Origin: Candolleomyces eurysporus
Lineage: Eukaryota; Basidiomycota; Agaricomycetes; Agaricales; Psathyrellaceae
Length of the DNA stretch: 64,000 nt
NCBI GenBank assembly: GCA_027579435.1
Contig: JANBPK010000730.1
Location: forward strand, 124,001 to 188,000
Direction of reading: 5' to 3'
Made by a program: the position numbers and the translations under genes. Below the pieces are notes generated by a model. That model saw only the letters and a program-made list of their open reading frames with translations. It did no database searches and had not been told where the DNA came from. Below, one piece after another: positions 60,702 through 64,000 of the stretch (positions are counted from its first letter, which is position 1; each line of letters starts with the position of its first letter).

Positions 60702-62265
60702 ATGTCTATCGCAACTGTCTTCCTTCCCGCCCCTGCACCTCGCTCCAAGCTTGGGGTCTACCGTCAGCTGTCCACCCTTGCTGGCGTCCGTGTCTCTCCT
60801 TTGTGCCTTGGAGGCATGGGCATTGGAGACTCCTCTCTGTTCAAATATAACCTTGGTTCGATCACCAAGGAGAGCAGCATGAAACTACTGGACACTTATT
60901 TCGACCTTGACGGTAATTTCGTCGATACCTCTAACTGGTAGTGAGTCACTTTCACAGTACCTTTTCTACTGGCGTTCGCGTTCGCTGACCCTAGATGCAC
61001 CCAACCTATAGCAGCGAACAAAGGTCTGAGACGTTCATCGGCGAATGGGCCGAGAAGCGAGGTATTCGCGATCAGCTTTTCATTGCTACCAAGGTGAGAA
61101 TATCTGCCAGAGCCTCGAGTATACCTCATTAATTTCTTTCCTTCAATTTCTAGTACAGCGCCGGCTGGCCCAGGGACGACCCAAACTTCCAGCAAAGGTT
61201 CTTTTCACAGGAAACGGCTCCAAGTCTATCCGCCTCAGCGTCGAAGCTTCGTTGAAGAAGCTGCGAGCGAACTACATCGACTTGTTCTATGTTCATTTCT
61301 GGGACTTCTCGACTAGTATTGAGGAGCTGATGCAGGCTCTTCATGCGCTTGTCCTCAAAGGACAGGTGCTCTACCTGGTTTGTCGACCTCTCGAGCTACT
61401 ATTCGATAAATAGACAGTCACCTAACNTTTTTTGTTCAATTTGTGCAGGGTATATCTGACACCCCTGCTTGGGTGGTCTCCCAAGCTAATCAGTATGCTC
61501 GTGATCACGCTTTGACCCCGTTCTCCGTTTCCCAGGCTCGTGGAGTATTCTGGATCGCTCTTTCGAGCGGGAAATCATTCCTATGGCTCGAAGCCAAGGT
61601 TAACATCCATCAAACTTCTTGTTTCTTCACGCAGGTTCTAATGACCATACATTTATACAGGCATAGCGCTCGTCCCATGGGGAGTTTTAGCAGGAGGCAA
61701 GATTCGCTCTGATGCTGAAGAGAAGCGGCGTCTTGAATCTGGCACTCTTGGGCGAGGAGACGCCGACAGCTGGAAGCGCACTCCCGATGAGAAGAAGATT
61801 TGTGATGCCCTCGAGAAAGTTGCCGCTGAAGTCGGGGCGAAGAGTCTCAATGCTGGTGTGTATATATCTCCCGGCCAATCCTCCTTAAATTTGAAACGTT
61901 ATGGATAGTACACTAAACGAGCACGACAGTCGCTATTACCTATTTGATGCACAAAACTCGCTTCGTCTTCCCTATCATTGGTGCTAGAAAGGTCGAGCAC
62001 TTGGAGGACAACATCAAAGCGCTGGATGTCGCCCTCACCAAGGAGCACATTGACTTCTTGGAAAGCATTTTACCCTTTGACAAAGGGTTCCCTGCCAGCG
62101 AAATCGCGAGTACCACTTTCCTGTCATCATCTTGTAAAATCGGGGCTTACCACTCCATGTCAGGGTGACGGTACCACGCCCATCCCCATGATCCGTGCCT
62201 GCGGATGGACCACTGACTGGGCTGCTGCTGCTCCAATCTCCGGCTCCAGCGTTGAACTGAACTAG
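60702..62265 (+). pseudogene. Aldo-keto reductase D, two one-base deletions
   Basis: Same seven-exon layout as copies A-C (60702-60940, 61012-61093, 61154-61377, 61449-61598, 61661-61855, 61930-62105, 62164-62265). Exons 3 and 4 are each one base shorter than in the intact copies: one base is lost near 61195 (before VLFTGNGSKS) and one near 61536 (after SVSQ), so the total is two bases short and the frame is not restored. Other changes fit relaxed selection: LDTYFDLDGNFVDTSNW in the catalytic Asp region, and a GC donor (GCGAGT at 62106) where the others use GT. An N lies in an intron (61427). Probably a recent pseudogene, although its neighbouring precursor is intact. Confidence 0.8.
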
Positions 62266-62546
62266 GCACCATATTGACGTGGTGAACGCGATTTGCCCAC
62301 GATCTGTCCTTAGTTTGTGTATTACTTTGCGTATAGTATTGCTCCGTACTTCTTCTCACTTGTATTATTACAATTGGACACTCAAATCGAGCTTTTCCTG
62401 TTCTGGCATAACGAATGCTTGATATTGCGGGTATCGACCTCCGTTAAGTAAGTTTACAGTAGTGTACCGTAAAGGCCATCGAAAAAAACCGACAACTCCT
62501 AAGCAACACAGTCAATCCGCAAACTGGATAGTATGGTATCGTGTCT

Positions 62547-63323
62547 CTAATCAAGCTCGTCAAGGGATCGAGCCTCAACCTCCATAATCTCATCCGCATC
62601 CAACTCGCGCAAGCCGAGGGAGTGAGCCGTAGAGCTGACCTTGTCCGCAACCCTCAACACCTTTCCTGCTACGCCCTTGGCCTTGCTGAGGAATCGACCG
62701 AGCTTGAATGGTTCACGCGCGTCCAGCTCGTCGAAATCTTCAAAGTCGCGCTCCTCCAACTCAAAGTCGGAGGGATCGAACTCCCTCTCCTCGAAGTAGA
62801 CGCCGTCGTCGAGCTCCCTCAGCCCGAAGCTCTGAGCGGTGCTCGCAACCCGGTTGGCGACGCGCAAGCCCTTGCCGACAGCGCCCCGAATCTTCTTGAA
62901 AGCCCGGCCCAGCTTGAAGGGCTCTCGGGCCTGGAGGTAGGCGAGTTCGTCCTCGTCGAGCTCGCGGACGTAGACATTGCCTTCCTCGTCACGGCGGAGG
63001 AGGAGGGGTGCAGCCTTGAGTGCGATGGGTGCAACCTTCTTGACGACTCGGCCGATGCTTCGGAATGCCTTCTTGAAGCTGAAGGGGTTGGGCTCGCGGG
63101 CTTCGATGTCGAGCACGTCGGGGTTGTCGATCGAGCGAGCAGCGACGCTGTAGATAGAAGAAATTCAATCAGTCGTTGGCCTCGGTGTGTAGAAAACCCA
63201 TGTATGATATACTCACGATTCAGGAGCGATGTGCCTGTGGGCGTGGTGGGGATGAGTGGGAGCAGCAAGGACGGGGCCAACGATGAAGGCGGCGGCGACG
63301 AGCAAAGTGGATGCTTTAACCAT
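62547..63323 (-). CDS. Secreted multi-peptide precursor 3 (AREP-type, three cationic modules)
   Basis: Two exons (63323-63217, 63147-62547) give 235 residues, the fullest member of the family. A signal peptide (1-21) is followed by a His/Pro-rich propart. AREP motifs at 52-55, 109-112 and 179-182 each open a cationic module: 56-88 (nine Lys/Arg, no acidic residue, ending RR), 113-146 (nine Lys/Arg, none acidic) and 183-216 (eight basic, one acidic). Modules 2 and 3 share EPFKLGR, a V/A-rich helical core, STA.S and GLREL. Spacers 89-108 and 147-178 and the tail 217-235 are dominated by Asp/Glu. Modules 2 and 3 resemble cecropin-like helices in composition and amphipathic spacing, a resemblance and not a homology claim. 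Release of several membrane-active or effector peptides by secretory proteases is inferred. It is convergent with AKR-D. Confidence 0.88.
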
Positions 63324-63471
63324 GATGAATGAAGTGGATTTAAAAATTTGGTGTGAGGATAGAGTGATTGATGAAGAGACAGAAGCGTTCAACGCCGACT
63401 GTGTTGTAGATTGTGAGGGAGTAGTAGTTGCGAGACCAGCTCTGAGGAGAACAGAACGAGCACACCGACCC

Positions 63472-63478
63472 TTTTATA
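63472..63478 (-). promoter_or_regulatory. TATA box of secreted precursor 3
   Basis: TATAAAA on the minus strand about 150 bp before the start codon at 63323, conserved in position with precursors 1 and 2. Confidence 0.6.
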
Positions 63479-63589
63479 CTCCCAAAGACAAAGGCATAGA
63501 CAGGTCTGTCAACCGGAAATGATCACCAACGGTGAGATTGGAAGCTGTCCCAAAATAGAACGTTATTGCCTGCGAATCGTATGTTGGCG

Positions 63590-63960
63590 GATAGCAATCT
63601 ACATTGACATATGTTTCAATACGGCGTTCATTGGACACTGCCATTTCGGAACTGAATACTTACCAGACTCGTTGAATCCGCACTGGTTCCCCCGCGTTCA
63701 CATAGATCCCGGAGATACTTGACCGTAGGTTTTCCCTACTCTCCGTCATTTTTGGCAGAGGGTCTTAGAAATCGGGCGCCCTCACACCGGTAATGGTTTC
63801 GAATAAGCGGCCAGTCAGCACCAGGGGGATCTGCCTTTTGATGCACGGATCCGCAACGTACATTGGAGTAACTTTGGTGATCTCGGATCTAGGGGAGTGG
63901 CAGTGAGTACGAACTGATAGCTGATGCCTAACAGCATGGCAGCGGGCGGTGCCCGTCGTC
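63590..63960. repeat. Duplicated far-upstream flank of precursor 3 (partner 56700-57110)
   Basis: Second copy of the flank described at 56700-57110. The window ends before its outer limit is reached. Confidence 0.65.
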
Positions 63961-64000
63961 TACGCCGCCTCGACAACCACTGAAGAGTTCAGCCTCATCA

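Overview
This window is nuclear DNA of a filamentous basidiomycete. Evidence: nearly every gene is cut by many 45-70 bp GT-AG introns; the gene set is typically agaricomycete (DUF2235-WD40 protein, Atg11, a PH-domain protein, MFS hexose transporters, multi-intron P450s, GH79, aryl-alcohol-dehydrogenase-type aldo-keto reductases). A Rhizoctonia/Ceratobasidium-like plant-associated fungus would fit, but the species call is inference. Scattered single N bases sit against homopolymer runs, so some one-base frame breaks may be assembly artefacts.

Layout. 1-1409: 3' part of a DUF2235-WD40 gene with a broken frame. 1410-4780: non-coding repeat copies, beginning with a 5'-truncated tRNA-Tyr-like sequence. 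4801-8219: intact DUF2235-WD40 paralogue. 8320-12800: gene-poor, with a few weak coding relics. 12822-17425: large PH-domain protein. 18153-19782: PP1 catalytic subunit. About 20750-20970: stray piece of fatty acid synthase beta. 22710-24772 and 26631-28582: two tail-to-tail hexose transporters. 29798-34689 (minus): ATG11. 35211-40686 (minus): two P450 genes with a duplicated ATG11 5' end trapped between them. 43085-45649: GH79 glycoside hydrolase. 46635-63323: an expanded array of four aldo-keto reductase (AKR) genes on the plus strand, interleaved with three intact and several decayed minus-strand genes for a secreted precursor. A broken kinase-like gene lies at 57927-59520.

The window is dominated by local segmental duplication. 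At least four gene families were copied in place, and two duplications carried the end of an unrelated neighbour along (ATG11 5' exons with P450; the GH79 3' end with AKR), leaving readable breakpoints.

The most interesting feature is the AKR/precursor array. Each precursor has a signal peptide and then two or three strongly cationic, probably helical segments, each introduced by an Ala-Arg-Glu-Pro motif and separated by very acidic spacers. This is the layout of a multi-peptide antimicrobial or effector precursor that is neutralised until processed. The precursors lie convergent to, and have been duplicated together with, the reductase genes. Function is inferred from architecture only; no experimental or database evidence was available.
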